64,000 bases of DNA from Streptomyces sp. NBC_01288 (lineage in GTDB: Bacteria > Actinomycetota > Actinomycetes > Streptomycetales > Streptomycetaceae). Under the pieces are notes generated by a model, which worked only from the letters and a program-made list of their open reading frames with translations, made no database searches and was not told where the DNA came from. Below, piece by piece: positions 9,107 through 17,840 of this stretch. The position numbers and the translations under genes were made by a program. The number at the start of each line of letters is the position of its first letter. Position 1 is the stretch's first letter. The stretch lies in NCBI RefSeq assembly GCF_035982055.1, contig NZ_CP108427.1:10494058-10558057 (forward strand), read 5' to 3'.

Positions 9107-9227
9107 GGAGACCTCCTCCTGAACGGTGGGGGTGTCAGAGGTGGTTGCCCGGTGCCCTCATGACGTGATGCCGGACGAGACGACATGACGTCGGACGTGC
9201 CCGTGCGAGGGGAGGCCGGGAGACGAT

Positions 9228-9243
9228 GGGAGAGCGCTCTCCC
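9228..9243. promoter_or_regulatory. Perfect 16-bp palindromic operator
   Basis: GGGAGAGCGCTCTCCC is a perfect palindrome with the CG centre typical of LacI-family operators, about 120 bases upstream of the DUF1996/glycosidase operon. The LacI-family gene downstream of that operon is the natural candidate regulator. Confidence 0.7.
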
Positions 9244-9753
9244 GCCGAGGAGTGTTGAGGCCATGTCATCAAGGTGTCAAGGGATCCGGCAGAAGTGGAC
9301 CCGGACGGATTTCAACTCCCGTAGCCCCACCGCAAGTTGGGACTCACGGGTTAAGTGAAGCCGTGAACTAAGCCCCACGGCTGCGGTATTGGTCGATCCC
9401 CCCGCCTGGCGTGGGTTCGTGCGTGTTCCCGGTGGCCGCGCCGACCGTATCCGTGAGGTCCGGAAGTCGTCTTCAAGGCTTGACGGGATCCCTGTGGTGT
9501 CCGGCCGTCCGGCGTGCAGCCGTCCAGGTCGCGCCGTTCGTGGCGGTGTGCCGACTCGACCCAGGTGAAAGGAAGTTAAAGAAACTCGCGTCACGACTCT
9601 TGCCACCCCAATGGTTCATTACTTAAATCAAACCGTGAACTAAGCATGGCGCAAGGCCAGTTCGCGCACATCGAACGCTGGGCAGAGGCTGCCCCCGCGT
9701 TCCGGTTCCGTGTGTCCGCTTCGCTCGTCACCCCACCCGCATGGAGTCACGGC
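9244..9753. other. Divergent intergenic region with a repeated 13-mer
   Basis: This is the upstream region of both the DUF1996/glycosidase operon (minus) and the double-CBM32 gene (plus). It contains two exact copies of CCGTGAACTAAGC at 9361-9373 and 9633-9645, each preceded by an AT-rich TTAAG or CTTAAA tract that is unusual for this genome. I see no gene in it. The repeated 13-mer may be a regulator-binding site for the plus-strand gene. Confidence 0.5.
9361..9645 (+). repeat. Pair of direct repeats CCGTGAACTAAGC
   Basis: Two exact 13-base copies at 9361-9373 and 9633-9645, 272 bases apart, lie in the promoter region of the downstream secreted protein. They are outside any gene. Confidence 0.7.
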
Positions 9754-12303
9754 ATGAAACTCAGATCCTTGGGTGTCGCGCTGGCCGCAATGGCCGCGCT
9801 CGTCACCCTGCCCCTGCACAGCCCGGCCGCCGCGGCAGACCTGCCGCTGTCCCAGGGCAGGACGGCCACGTCGTCCTCCGACGAGAACGCGGGCACCGTC
9901 GCCGCCAACGCGGTCGACGGCAACACCGCCACCCGCTGGTCCTCCGGCGCCACCGACACCCAGTGGCTCCAGGTCGACCTCGGCTCCACGGCCACCATCA
10001 CCCAGGTCGTCCTCAACTGGGAGACCGCGTACGGCAGCGACTACAAGATCCAGACGTCCGCGGACGGGAACACCTGGACCGACGTCAAGTCCGTGACCGG
10101 CGGCGACGGCGGCACCGACACGCTCGACGTCTCCGGCCAGGGTCGCTACGTCCGGATGTACGGCGTCCACCGCGCCACCCAGTACGGCTACTCCCTCTGG
10201 GAGTTCCAGGTCTTCGGCAGCACGGACGGCGGCACCACCCCGCCCGCGGGCTGCGACACGGCCAACGCCGCCCAGGGCAAGACGGCGACCGCCTCCTCCA
10301 CCGAGAACGCCGGCACCCCGGCGTCGGCCGCCTTCGACGGCAACACCGTCACCCGCTGGTCCAGCGCGGCCTCCGACCCGCAGTGGATCCAGGTCGACCT
10401 CGGGTCGTCCCAGAGCCTGTGCCGGGTCGACCTCAACTGGGAGACGGCGTACGGCAAGTCCTTCCAGATCCAGGCCTCGGCCGACGGCCAGACCTGGACC
10501 ACGCTCAAGTCCGTCACGGACGGCACCGCCGGCCCGACGTCCTACGACGTCTCCGGACAGGGCCGCTACGTGCGGATCAACGGCACGACCCGTGGCACCG
10601 TCTACGGCTACTCGCTGTGGGAGGTGGCCGTCCACACCGGCTCGGGCGACGGCAGCGGTCCCGTGCAGGGCGGCGGCGACCTCGGCCCCAACGTGATCGT
10701 CGTCGACCCCTCGACGCCCAACCTCCAGGCGAAGTTCGACCAGGTCTTCGCGCAGCAGGAGTCGAATCAGTTCGGCACCGGCCGCTACCAGTTCCTGATG
10801 AAGCCCGGCACCTACAACGGGATCAACGCACAGGTGGGCTTCTACACCTCGATCTCGGGCCTCGGCCTCAACCCCGACGACGTCCACATCAACGGTGACA
10901 TCACCGTCGACGCGGGCTGGTTCAACGGCAACGCGACCCAGAACTTCTGGCGTTCGGCGGAGAACCTGTCGATCACGCCCTCCAACGGCACCGACCGCTG
11001 GGCGGTGGCCCAGGCGGCTCCCTTCCGCCGCATCCACGTGCAGGGCGGCCTCAACCTCGCCCCGAACGGCTACGGCTGGGCCTCCGGCGGCTACATCGCC
11101 GACTCCAAGATCGACGGTACGGTCGGCCCGTACTCCCAGCAGCAGTGGTACACCCGTGACAGCTCCGTCGGCGGCTGGACCAACGGCGTCTGGAACATGA
11201 CGTTCTCCGGCGTGCAGGGCGCCCCGGCCACCAACTTCGACTCCGGCCCGTACACCACCCTGGACAACACCCCCGTATCGCGCGAGAAACCGTACCTCTA
11301 CCTGGACGGCAACACGTACAAGGTGTTCGTGCCCGCCAAGCGCACCGACGCACGCGGCGTCTCCTGGCCCAACACGCCTGGTACGTCGCTCCCGCTGGAC
11401 CAGTTCTACGTGGTCAAGCCCGGCGCGACCGCGGAGACCATCAACACCGCCCTCGCCCAGGGCCTGAACCTGCTCTTCACCCCGGGCGTCTACCACCTCG
11501 ACCAGACCATCAACGTGACCCGGGCGAACACCGTCGTCCTCGGTCTCGGCCTGGCGACCATCATTCCGGACAACGGCGTCGACGCCATGCACGTGGCGGA
11601 CGTCGACGGAGTCAAGCTCGCCGGCTTCCTGATCGACGCCGGCAGCTCCAACTCCGACACCCTGCTGCAGATCGGCCCGGCCGGCAGCTCCGCCGACCAC
11701 TCCGCCGACCCGACCACCATGCAGGACGTGTTCGTGCGCATCGGCGGCGCCGGCCCCGGCCTCGCCACCAACTCCGTCGTGGTCAACAGCGACGACGTCG
11801 TCATCGACCACACCTGGCTCTGGCGCGCCGACCACGGCGAAGGCGTCGGCTGGGAGACCAACAGAGCCGACTACGGCCTCTTGGTCAACGGCGACGACGT
11901 CCTCACCACCGGCCTGTTCGTCGAGCACTTCAACAAGTACGACGTGCTGTGGAACGGCGAACGCGGACGCACGATCTTCTTCCAGAACGAGAAGGCCTAC
12001 GACGTCCCGAACGCCGCCGCCATCACCCATGACGGCATCGTCGGATACGCGGCCTACAAGGTCGCCGACTCCGTCGACGTGCACGAGGCGTGGGGCCTGG
12101 GAAGCTACTGCAACTTCACCTCCGACCCTTCGATCGTGCAGGCCCACGGCTTCCAGGTGCCGGTCAAGACAGGGATCAAACTGCACGACATCCTGGTGAT
12201 CTCCCTGGGCGGCAAGGGCCAGTACGCCCACGTCGTCAACAGCACCGGCGCACCCACGTCGGGCACGGACACCGTTCCCTCGAAGATCACGTCGTTCCCC
12301 TGA
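9754..12303 (+). CDS. Secreted beta-helix carbohydrate-active protein with two N-terminal CBM32 domains
   Basis: This 849-aa exported protein starts at the ATG at 9754 with GGAG 9 bases upstream. The next in-frame ATG upstream would precede the signal peptide MKLRSLGVALAAMAALVTL with 36 extra residues. After the signal (about 1-28) come two discoidin/F5-8C domains (about 30-155 and 165-295), each with ATRWSS or VTRWSS and WLQVDLGS or WIQVDLGS motifs. A long C-terminal region (about 310-849) reads as a right-handed beta-helix of the pectate-lyase/GH55/GH87 superfamily. It has repeated VVDP, INVTRANTVVLGLGLATI and DGVDAMHVADVDGV-like turns. It probably attacks a fungal or plant glucan; the precise GH family is not certain. 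Confidence 0.82.
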   Translation: MKLRSLGVALAAMAALVTLPLHSPAAAADLPLSQGRTATSSSDENAGTVAANAVDGNTATRWSSGATDTQWLQVDLGSTATITQVVLNWETAYGSDYKIQTSADGNTWTDVKSVTGGDGGTDTLDVSGQGRYVRMYGVHRATQYGYSLWEFQVFGSTDGGTTPPAGCDTANAAQGKTATASSTENAGTPASAAFDGNTVTRWSSAASDPQWIQVDLGSSQSLCRVDLNWETAYGKSFQIQASADGQTWTTLKSVTDGTAGPTSYDVSGQGRYVRINGTTRGTVYGYSLWEVAVHTGSGDGSGPVQGGGDLGPNVIVVDPSTPNLQAKFDQVFAQQESNQFGTGRYQFLMKPGTYNGINAQVGFYTSISGLGLNPDDVHINGDITVDAGWFNGNATQNFWRSAENLSITPSNGTDRWAVAQAAPFRRIHVQGGLNLAPNGYGWASGGYIADSKIDGTVGPYSQQQWYTRDSSVGGWTNGVWNMTFSGVQGAPATNFDSGPYTTLDNTPVSREKPYLYLDGNTYKVFVPAKRTDARGVSWPNTPGTSLPLDQFYVVKPGATAETINTALAQGLNLLFTPGVYHLDQTINVTRANTVVLGLGLATIIPDNGVDAMHVADVDGVKLAGFLIDAGSSNSDTLLQIGPAGSSADHSADPTTMQDVFVRIGGAGPGLATNSVVVNSDDVVIDHTWLWRADHGEGVGWETNRADYGLLVNGDDVLTTGLFVEHFNKYDVLWNGERGRTIFFQNEKAYDVPNAAAITHDGIVGYAAYKVADSVDVHEAWGLGSYCNFTSDPSIVQAHGFQVPVKTGIKLHDILVISLGGKGQYAHVVNSTGAPTSGTDTVPSKITSFP

Positions 12304-12355
12304 CGGTGACCGTGCCGGCGGTCTGACCGCCGACGCCGCTCACCGACGGGACGCT

Positions 12356-12389
12356 GGTGCCGGGTCCTCCTCCGAGGAGGCCCGGCACC
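12356..12389 (+). terminator. Strong hairpin terminator
   Basis: GGTGCCGGG plus TCCTCCTC pairs with GAGGAGG plus CCCGGCACC, a near-perfect stem of about 16 bp with a very tight loop, 53 bases past the stop at 12303. Confidence 0.75.
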
Positions 12390-12459
12390 AGCATGTCGCG
12401 CGCGGGGGAGCCGTGCGGGGTCGTCGTCGACGGCGTCCTGTACGGCCGCTGCCGGTGCG

Positions 12460-12657
12460 TCACCCGGTGCTGATCGGGCCGCACATGAGGTTGCCGGGTT
12501 CGGTGGGGTCGTCGCTGGTCCAGAACTGGGTCCACAGCGTGGCGAACTCGGGGCGGCTGAGGTAGCCGTCGGCGTCCTGGTCGAGCCGGTCGAAGGCGCT
12601 TCCGGTTTCCACGGGCCGTCCGTGCCAGGTGTCGACGAGACGCTGGTGCTCGCCGCA
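12460..12657 (-). pseudogene. C-terminal fragment of an EF-hand calcium-binding protein
   Basis: The minus-strand frame ending at the TGA at 12460 reads FDRLDQDADGYLSRPEFATL, a canonical EF-hand loop (D-x-D-x-D-G), followed by FWTSDDPTEPGNLMCGP. This is the usual C-terminus of Streptomyces calerythrin-like EF-hand proteins. Only about 64 residues remain and no start is available, because the sequence upstream (beyond 12657) is unrelated. It is a truncated relic between two glycosidase genes. Confidence 0.6.
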
Positions 12658-12698
12658 TCTTCGTGTCGGCCCCCCGGAGTGGCCCCTTGTTCAAGTCG

Positions 12699-12727
12699 TT
12701 GACATGTCCCTGCCGTATGGCTAGCTT
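12699..12727 (+). promoter_or_regulatory. Candidate promoter upstream of the GH92 gene
   Basis: TTGACA at 12699-12704 and TAGCTT at 12722-12727 are separated by 17 bases, a housekeeping-type promoter arrangement. It lies 225-250 bases upstream of the GH92 start, with two palindromic operators between them. Confidence 0.45.
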
Positions 12728-12821
12728 CACGAACAGTTCTCGTCCGCGCCCCCAGGTGCTCGCGGCTCAGGGGACCCCTGTCAGTGCGTTCGCATCGCCA
12801 GGCGCCTCGTCTCGACGATGC

Positions 12822-12887
12822 GACAACGTTGTCCAACCCGACTGCTGCTCATGCAGGTGTCGCGCTTCGAGTGAAGACAACGTTGTC
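12822..12887. promoter_or_regulatory. Twin palindromic operators GACAACGTTGTC
   Basis: The perfect 12-bp palindrome GACAACGTTGTC occurs at 12822-12833 and again at 12876-12887, centres 54 bp apart (about five helical turns), between the candidate promoter and the GH92 start. The AACGTT core is typical of LacI-family operators for sugar regulons. It differs from the GAGCGCTC core near the local LacI-family gene, so another regulator is likely. Confidence 0.7.
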
Positions 12888-12951
12888 AGATCTCAGATCC
12901 CCGGTTCAGCTCCAGTGCCGGCTCCCGCTTCCGAGTAGAGGAGAAACCTCC

Positions 12952-15726
12952 GTGACACGATTGTCGAGACCCCCAGGAACGGCCGCGATCGGTTTATTCG
13001 CGGCCGTGGCGCTGGCCGTGACCGGGCTGTGCGCACCCGCGTGGGCGGCCGGAAAGGCGGCGCTCGTCGCGTCGCCGGCCACCGTGGTCAACCCGTTCAT
13101 CGGCACGTCGAACGAGGCCAACGACTTCCCCGGGGCCGACGTGCCGTTCGGCATGGTGCAGTGGAGCCCCGACACGACGTCGCGGCCCCCCGGTGGCGGC
13201 TACGAGTACAACGATTCGTCCATCACTGGCTTCAGCCTCACCCACATCGCCGGGCCGGGCTGCGGAGCGGCGGGAGACGTGCCCGTGCTGCCCACGGTCG
13301 GCGCGGTCAACACCGGCGCCACGGACGTGTTCTCGCACGCCAACGAATCGGCGTCCGCGGGTTCGTACAAGGTCGCGCTGAACAACCAGGTGACCACCGA
13401 ACTGACCACCACGACCCGCAGCGGGATGGCGCGCTTCACCTTCCCCTCGACCAGCCAGGCCAACCTGATCTTCAAGCTCACGGGCAGTCAGAACGGTGCC
13501 TCGTCGACGCAGTTCACCAAGGTCTCGAACACCGAGGTGAGCGGTCAGGTCACCAGCGGTCGCTTCTGCGGCGCCGGTAACACCTACACCGTGTACTTCG
13601 ACATGGTCTTCGACCAGCCGTTCGCCTCCCAGGGAAGCTCGGTCGCCAAGACGTCGGCCGCCACCCCCGCGAAGCCCCGCACGGCGTCCAAGAACGCGGC
13701 CGAGCAGCCCAACAAGCCCGTGCTGCATGGGAAGACGCCGACCGGCGCGGCCCCGAAGACCGCCAAGGACAGCGCCTCGCCGGAGGCCGCCGCCTCGAAC
13801 GGCTACGTCACCTTCGACACCACGAGCAACCCGGTGGTGCAGGCCAAGGTCGGCGTCTCCTACGTCTCGGTGGCCAACGCGGCCGCCAACCGGGCCGCGG
13901 AGAACACCGGGTGGGACTTCAACGCGACCCGTACCGCCGCCCAGGACGCCTGGAACAGCGCGCTGGGCAAGATACAGATCGCGGGCGGAACGGCCGCGCA
14001 GCAGCAGACCTTCTACACCGCGCTCTACCACTCACTCCTGCACCCGAACGTCATCAGCGACACCAACGGCCAGTACTACGGCTTCGACGGCAGGACCCAC
14101 ACCGTGGACGCCGGTCACAAGGCCGTCTACGCCAACTACTCCGGCTGGGACATCTACCGCTCGCAGGCGCAGCTCGAAGCCCTGGTCGCACCCCAAGCCG
14201 CCTCGGACACGGCACAGTCGATGGTCGACGACTACGCCCAGACCGGGATCTTCCCCAAGTGGTCCGAGAACAACGGCGAGTCGTACGTGATGGTCGGAGA
14301 CCCGGCGGACGGCATCATCGCCGACTACTACGCCTTCGGCGCCCGGGACTTCGACACCACGACCGCCCTCGCCGACATGGTCAGGCAGGCGAGCACGACC
14401 AACAACGACCGGCCGGGCCTCAACTACCTGAACTCACCCGGATACATGCCGCACGACGGCAGCTACGGCTGCTGCAACTTCTACGGCCCCGTGGCCACCA
14501 CCCTGGAGTACAACACCGCCGACTTCGCGCTCTCCGCGATGGCCGGGGCACTCGGCGACACCGGGAATCAGAAGACGTACGCCAATCGCGCCCAGGGCTG
14601 GCGCAACGTGCTCAACCCGGCCTCCGGTTTCGTCGAGCCGCGCAACGCGAGCGGCTCCTGGACCGGCGGCTTCGACCCCACCAGCGGCACCGACATGGTC
14701 GAGGCCGACTCCTGGATCTACACCGGGATGATCCCCTTCAACATCGCCGGCCTCGCGCGCGCCAAGGGCGGCGACACGGCGATGAGCCACTACCTGGACA
14801 CCGTGCTGCGCAGCTACACGGGCGACAGCGGGTACGCGTGGGTCGGTAACGAACCCAGCATCGAACTGCCGTGGGAGTACGACTACATCGGGCAGCCCTA
14901 CAAGACCCAGGGCACCGTACGGGCCATCCAGCAGCAGATCTGGGCGAACACCCCCGGCGGGCTGGCCGACGGCAACGACGACCTCGGTGCGATGAGCGCG
15001 TGGTACGTGTGGTCCGCGCTCGGCATGTTCCCCGAGACCCCCGGCACCGCCGATCTCGCCCTGGGCTCCCCTGTGTTCACGCAGGCCGTGATCACTCTGC
15101 CGTCGGGCAAGACGCTGACGATCAACGGCAACGGCGCCGCCGACAACGCCCCCTACGTCCAGTCCGCGACGTGGAACGGCTCCGCCTGGAACAACGCCTA
15201 CGCCCCCACGTCGGCGATCACCGCGGGCGGCACGCTGACCTACACGCTCGGCGCCGGCGCCAACATCTCCTGGGCGACGGCCGCGTCCGCCGCTCCGCCC
15301 TCCTACGCCGGTGACACCACAGCTCCGGCCTCATCCCGTATCGGCCCCATCACCTCGGCGGTGGCGTCCAACCTGTGCGTGGACGACGCGAGTTCCTCCA
15401 CCACCGACGGCAGCCACGTCCAGATCTGGACCTGCAACAGCACCTACGCCCAGGACTGGATCGTCGCCGGCGACGGAACGGTCCGGAGTCTGGGCAAATG
15501 CCTGGACGCCGACCACAGCGGGACCACCAACGGAACCCTGATCCAGCTCTGGACGTGCAACGGCAGCGGCGCCCAGCAGTGGACCGCGGGCGCGAACGGC
15601 TCCTTGATCAACCCCCAGTCCAAGCTGTGCCTGGACGATCCCAACTCCACGACGACGACCGGTGCCCAACTCCAGCTCTACACCTGCAACGGCACGGCAG
15701 CCCAGAACTGGAAGCTGCCGGCCTGA
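12952..15726 (+). CDS. Secreted GH92 alpha-mannosidase-like glycosidase with C-terminal ricin B lectin domain
   Basis: This 924-aa protein starts at the GTG at 12952, preceded by AGAGGAG; an upstream in-frame ATG would add 56 residues before the signal peptide. After the signal (about 1-33) the family GH92 signature is clear. VVNPFIGTSNEANDFPGADV and GMVQWSPDT come first, then GGYEYNDSSITGFSLTHIAG, later SGWDIYRSQAQLEAL and LPWEYDYIGQPYKTQ, and the DGNDDLGAMSAWYVWSALGM block with the catalytic acidic residues. GH92 enzymes are calcium-dependent exo-alpha-mannosidases. A ricin-type beta-trefoil with three QxW repeats (about 803-924) should bind mannan or galactose-containing glycans. An Ala/Lys/Pro-rich insertion lies near residues 235-285. 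Confidence 0.93.
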   Translation: MTRLSRPPGTAAIGLFAAVALAVTGLCAPAWAAGKAALVASPATVVNPFIGTSNEANDFPGADVPFGMVQWSPDTTSRPPGGGYEYNDSSITGFSLTHIAGPGCGAAGDVPVLPTVGAVNTGATDVFSHANESASAGSYKVALNNQVTTELTTTTRSGMARFTFPSTSQANLIFKLTGSQNGASSTQFTKVSNTEVSGQVTSGRFCGAGNTYTVYFDMVFDQPFASQGSSVAKTSAATPAKPRTASKNAAEQPNKPVLHGKTPTGAAPKTAKDSASPEAAASNGYVTFDTTSNPVVQAKVGVSYVSVANAAANRAAENTGWDFNATRTAAQDAWNSALGKIQIAGGTAAQQQTFYTALYHSLLHPNVISDTNGQYYGFDGRTHTVDAGHKAVYANYSGWDIYRSQAQLEALVAPQAASDTAQSMVDDYAQTGIFPKWSENNGESYVMVGDPADGIIADYYAFGARDFDTTTALADMVRQASTTNNDRPGLNYLNSPGYMPHDGSYGCCNFYGPVATTLEYNTADFALSAMAGALGDTGNQKTYANRAQGWRNVLNPASGFVEPRNASGSWTGGFDPTSGTDMVEADSWIYTGMIPFNIAGLARAKGGDTAMSHYLDTVLRSYTGDSGYAWVGNEPSIELPWEYDYIGQPYKTQGTVRAIQQQIWANTPGGLADGNDDLGAMSAWYVWSALGMFPETPGTADLALGSPVFTQAVITLPSGKTLTINGNGAADNAPYVQSATWNGSAWNNAYAPTSAITAGGTLTYTLGAGANISWATAASAAPPSYAGDTTAPASSRIGPITSAVASNLCVDDASSSTTDGSHVQIWTCNSTYAQDWIVAGDGTVRSLGKCLDADHSGTTNGTLIQLWTCNGSGAQQWTAGANGSLINPQSKLCLDDPNSTTTTGAQLQLYTCNGTAAQNWKLPA

Positions 15727-15770
15727 GCCACAGATCCGGATCGCCCGGCAGCACCGGGCGACCCGAAGCG

Positions 15771-15816
15771 TGCTGCCCGTATGCCCCGGCTACTCGGCCG
15801 GGGCATACGGGCAGCA
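15771..15816 (+). terminator. Perfect 20-bp stem terminator
   Basis: A perfect 20-bp stem (TGCTGCCCGTATGCCCCGGC and its complement) with the six-base loop TACTCG, 45 bases past the GH92 stop. Confidence 0.85.
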
Positions 15817-15972
15817 TGCGCGATGCATCCATCTCATGGGCGGGTCCGCGGCGGCGGACGAGGGTGTCCCACAGCTCATCCGACACGATCGACGGCGACG
15901 GGCCCACACCGGACCGAACGTCCAACTGCCGCCCCGGACACGGCCATTCAGGACCCATCCACCTCATGTGCG

Positions 15973-16545
15973 TTAGCCGTTGATACCGCCTTGAGCGCCG
16001 AGTGCTGCGCGTGGTGACGGCCTGACCGCGAACAGCATGCCGATGTCGCCGGCCCGCTGCACCGAGTCCTGCTCGGCGCTGACTGTCAAGCCGTGTGCGC
16101 GGAGTACCTCGCAGACCGTGTCGCGGTTGTGCTGCCAGCCCTCCACCTCGACGACGGCTTGGCGGACCAGTGGCCAGTGCCGTTCCTCGATGCCTCTGAG
16201 CACCTCAAGTTCGGCGCCTTCCACATCGACCTTGAGCAGGTCGATGTGGTCGACGCCCAGTTCGTCGAGCACCGATGACAGGGGCCTGACCTTCACTCGG
16301 TGCGTCTCAAGGCGCCGCAGCACCCGCAGCTTGCGGCCGATGAGAAGAGTCAGCACGGGGGCGGGTACGCGACGCAGGATCGGTCCCAGGCCGCCCTGGC
16401 GGATCAATTCGACAACGCTGGCGGTGACCCGGCGCCGCTCGTCCTCGATGTTCCCCTGGTTTCGCGAGGAGGACGAGAAGATCGTGGCGGCCGGAACGTA
16501 GCTGAAGTCGAGCTCGTCGTCACGGGACGCCAAGCCGTAGGTGCG
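15973..16545 (-). pseudogene. N-terminally truncated FkbM-family methyltransferase
   Basis: The minus-strand frame from about 16545 to the stop at 15973 reads GLASRDDELDFSYVPAAT, then LLKVDVEGAELEVLRGIEE and RQAVVEVEGW. This is the C-terminal half of the FkbM SAM-dependent methyltransferase domain. The glycine-rich SAM-binding motif I that should precede it is missing, and the open frame upstream (to 16692) is non-homologous and opposite to another relic. FkbM enzymes O-methylate natural products or glycans. About half of the usual length remains, so it is probably non-functional. Confidence 0.6.
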
Positions 16546-16569
16546 GCGACCGATGTGGTGGCCGCGACC

Positions 16570-16722
16570 TGCGCGCGGCACACGACGGGTGTCTGCAAGG
16601 CGAACTCGCCGCATCCGTGCGGTGCTACCGCGAAGTGCAGGGACGGCTCGTACTCCTACAGTGCCCACGCCCGCGGGACGTGCTCGCACCACCGGGGGGC
16701 GTCAAGTACTGGTACCTGTAGA
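16570..16722 (+). pseudogene. DUF3761-type fragment
   Basis: The plus-strand frame reads CGATAKCRDGSYSYSAHARG followed by TCSHHRG, which matches the DUF3761 core (CxDGTYSxSxHxxGTCSHHGG), with its three Cys and paired His. Members are short secreted proteins of unknown role. Only the motif itself remains; there is no start, signal peptide or matching C-terminus. Confidence 0.5.
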
Positions 16723-17133
16723 CGGCAAACGACGCCGCCGCCCGGAGACACTCCGCGCAACGGCTGCGGTGGATCCCGCCTCGAAGGCAAACGGGGAATT
16801 GAATCCGCGGCACTCAGGAGGGCCGTTACGACCGTTCGTCCGATCCCGAGCTGTATTCCGCTCATCTGTTCCCCCGGTACAGACTGCCTGAGCCGGCGGT
16901 ACAACGCGCGGAACTTCACATGCCTCTCGACCGGCACGGCAGAAAAGGGGTGCTCGAAGTGGGTGTGGAACTCACTCGGTCCCGTTTCTTCGACCCGGCG
17001 ACCCTCCGGTCCCGTGACTGCAAGCATCGCGTGAGGACAGCTCCGGCCTGCCTGCCCCGCGGCGGCAGGCAGGAGTCACGGTCAGCCGGCGAGGTGAGCG
17101 TATCGCGCTCGAAATCGGCCGCTTCTGGTCTGC

Positions 17134-17503
17134 TCACTCCGGCTGGTGGTCGGGCCCCCGAAGTCCGGGCCCCCGAAGTCCGGGCTGCTGAAGTCCGGGC
17201 TGGAGAAGCTCGGGCGGTTCCTTCCGAGCCCTCCAGGCCCTCGTCACGCACCGCTGCGAGCAGTAGACCGCGTTCGAACGGCGGTCTACCCCGGCCACCC
17301 AACTCGCCCCACACTCCCGGCACTTGGTCCAGCCGGCAGCCGATCTCAGCGGCCACTCGCCTGCGCAACCGCAGGTCCCGACGCCACCGCCTGGCTCGAC
17401 AAGCCGCCGAACAGAACCTCGTACGAGCTGGAGCACCCGGCCTCAACCGTTCGCCACAGCCCTCACACACCCGCCCCGCAGCCTCCCTGGCGTCCTCGGA
17501 CAC
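17134..17503 (-). pseudogene. Frameshifted small double zinc-ribbon protein
   Basis: The first frame (from the ATG at 17503) reads RVCEGCGERLRPGAPARTRF followed by CSAACRARRWRRDLRLRRR, a C-x2-C...C-x3-C zinc ribbon. Near 17390 the homologous reading moves to another frame, which continues WTKCRECGASWVAGVDRRSN followed by AVYCSQRCVTRAWRARK, a second zinc ribbon of the same kind. A single frameshift would rejoin both halves into one protein of about 120 aa. The 3' end runs into four 15-bp tandem repeats, which could be linked to its decay. The role is unknown, possibly nucleic-acid binding. Confidence 0.55.
17152..17211. repeat. 15-bp tandem repeat, four copies
   Basis: GGGCCCCCGAAGTCC occurs twice exactly and then twice with 3-5 changes (GGGCTGCTGAAGTCC, GGGCTGGAGAAGCTC), 60 bases in total, at the 3' end of the zinc-ribbon relic. 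The unit length keeps frame. Confidence 0.9.
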
Positions 17504-17569
17504 CCAGCCGGGCCAGGGCTCAAAACTACCTAAAACCGAGGATCAGAAACAGGTACTAACCCCTCATCC

Positions 17570-17595
17570 GGTGCGGGGCGGGGCCTCCCCGCACC
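17570..17595. terminator. Hairpin with 9-bp perfect stem
   Basis: GGTGCGGGG and CCCCGCACC pair around an eight-base loop. It lies upstream of the zinc-ribbon relic and the next plus-strand gene, so the direction of any termination is unclear. The following ~240 bases to the next gene hold nothing else recognisable. Confidence 0.5.
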
Positions 17596-17840
17596 GCACC
17601 GATCGCGCCCGGCACCGTCGCCGGACAGAAGCCCGAAAGCGTCTCACCCCATACCCGTGCAACAGGTGCACGGCTGTGGCAGTGTGACGACCAGTGTCGG
17701 CCCGTCGCATCCCCCCGTTGCGGCGGGCCGGACCTCGGTCCCCCGTCGTTGCCGAGCACGACGCGGTCGACGAGGGACCGCCTGTCGACAGAGCTGTCCG
17801 ACGAGCTGGACGAGGAGAACCGGCACGTCAGGAGCGCAAC

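Noticed and set aside
9640..12231. Long minus-strand open frame opposite the double-CBM32 gene
   Set aside because: It is the antisense of a gene with clear signal peptide and CBM32 motifs; its sequence is Val/Gly/Asp-rich without family motifs, as expected from G+C-rich antisense frames.
5110..12887. Control of the GH92 gene by the local LacI-family protein
   Set aside because: The GH92 operators (GACAACGTTGTC) have a different core from the GAGCGCTC sites near the LacI-family gene, so a different regulator is more likely.
12784..12951. Upstream ATG start for the GH92 protein
   Set aside because: It would place 56 residues before the signal peptide and put both operators inside the gene; the GTG at 12952 has a good ribosome site.
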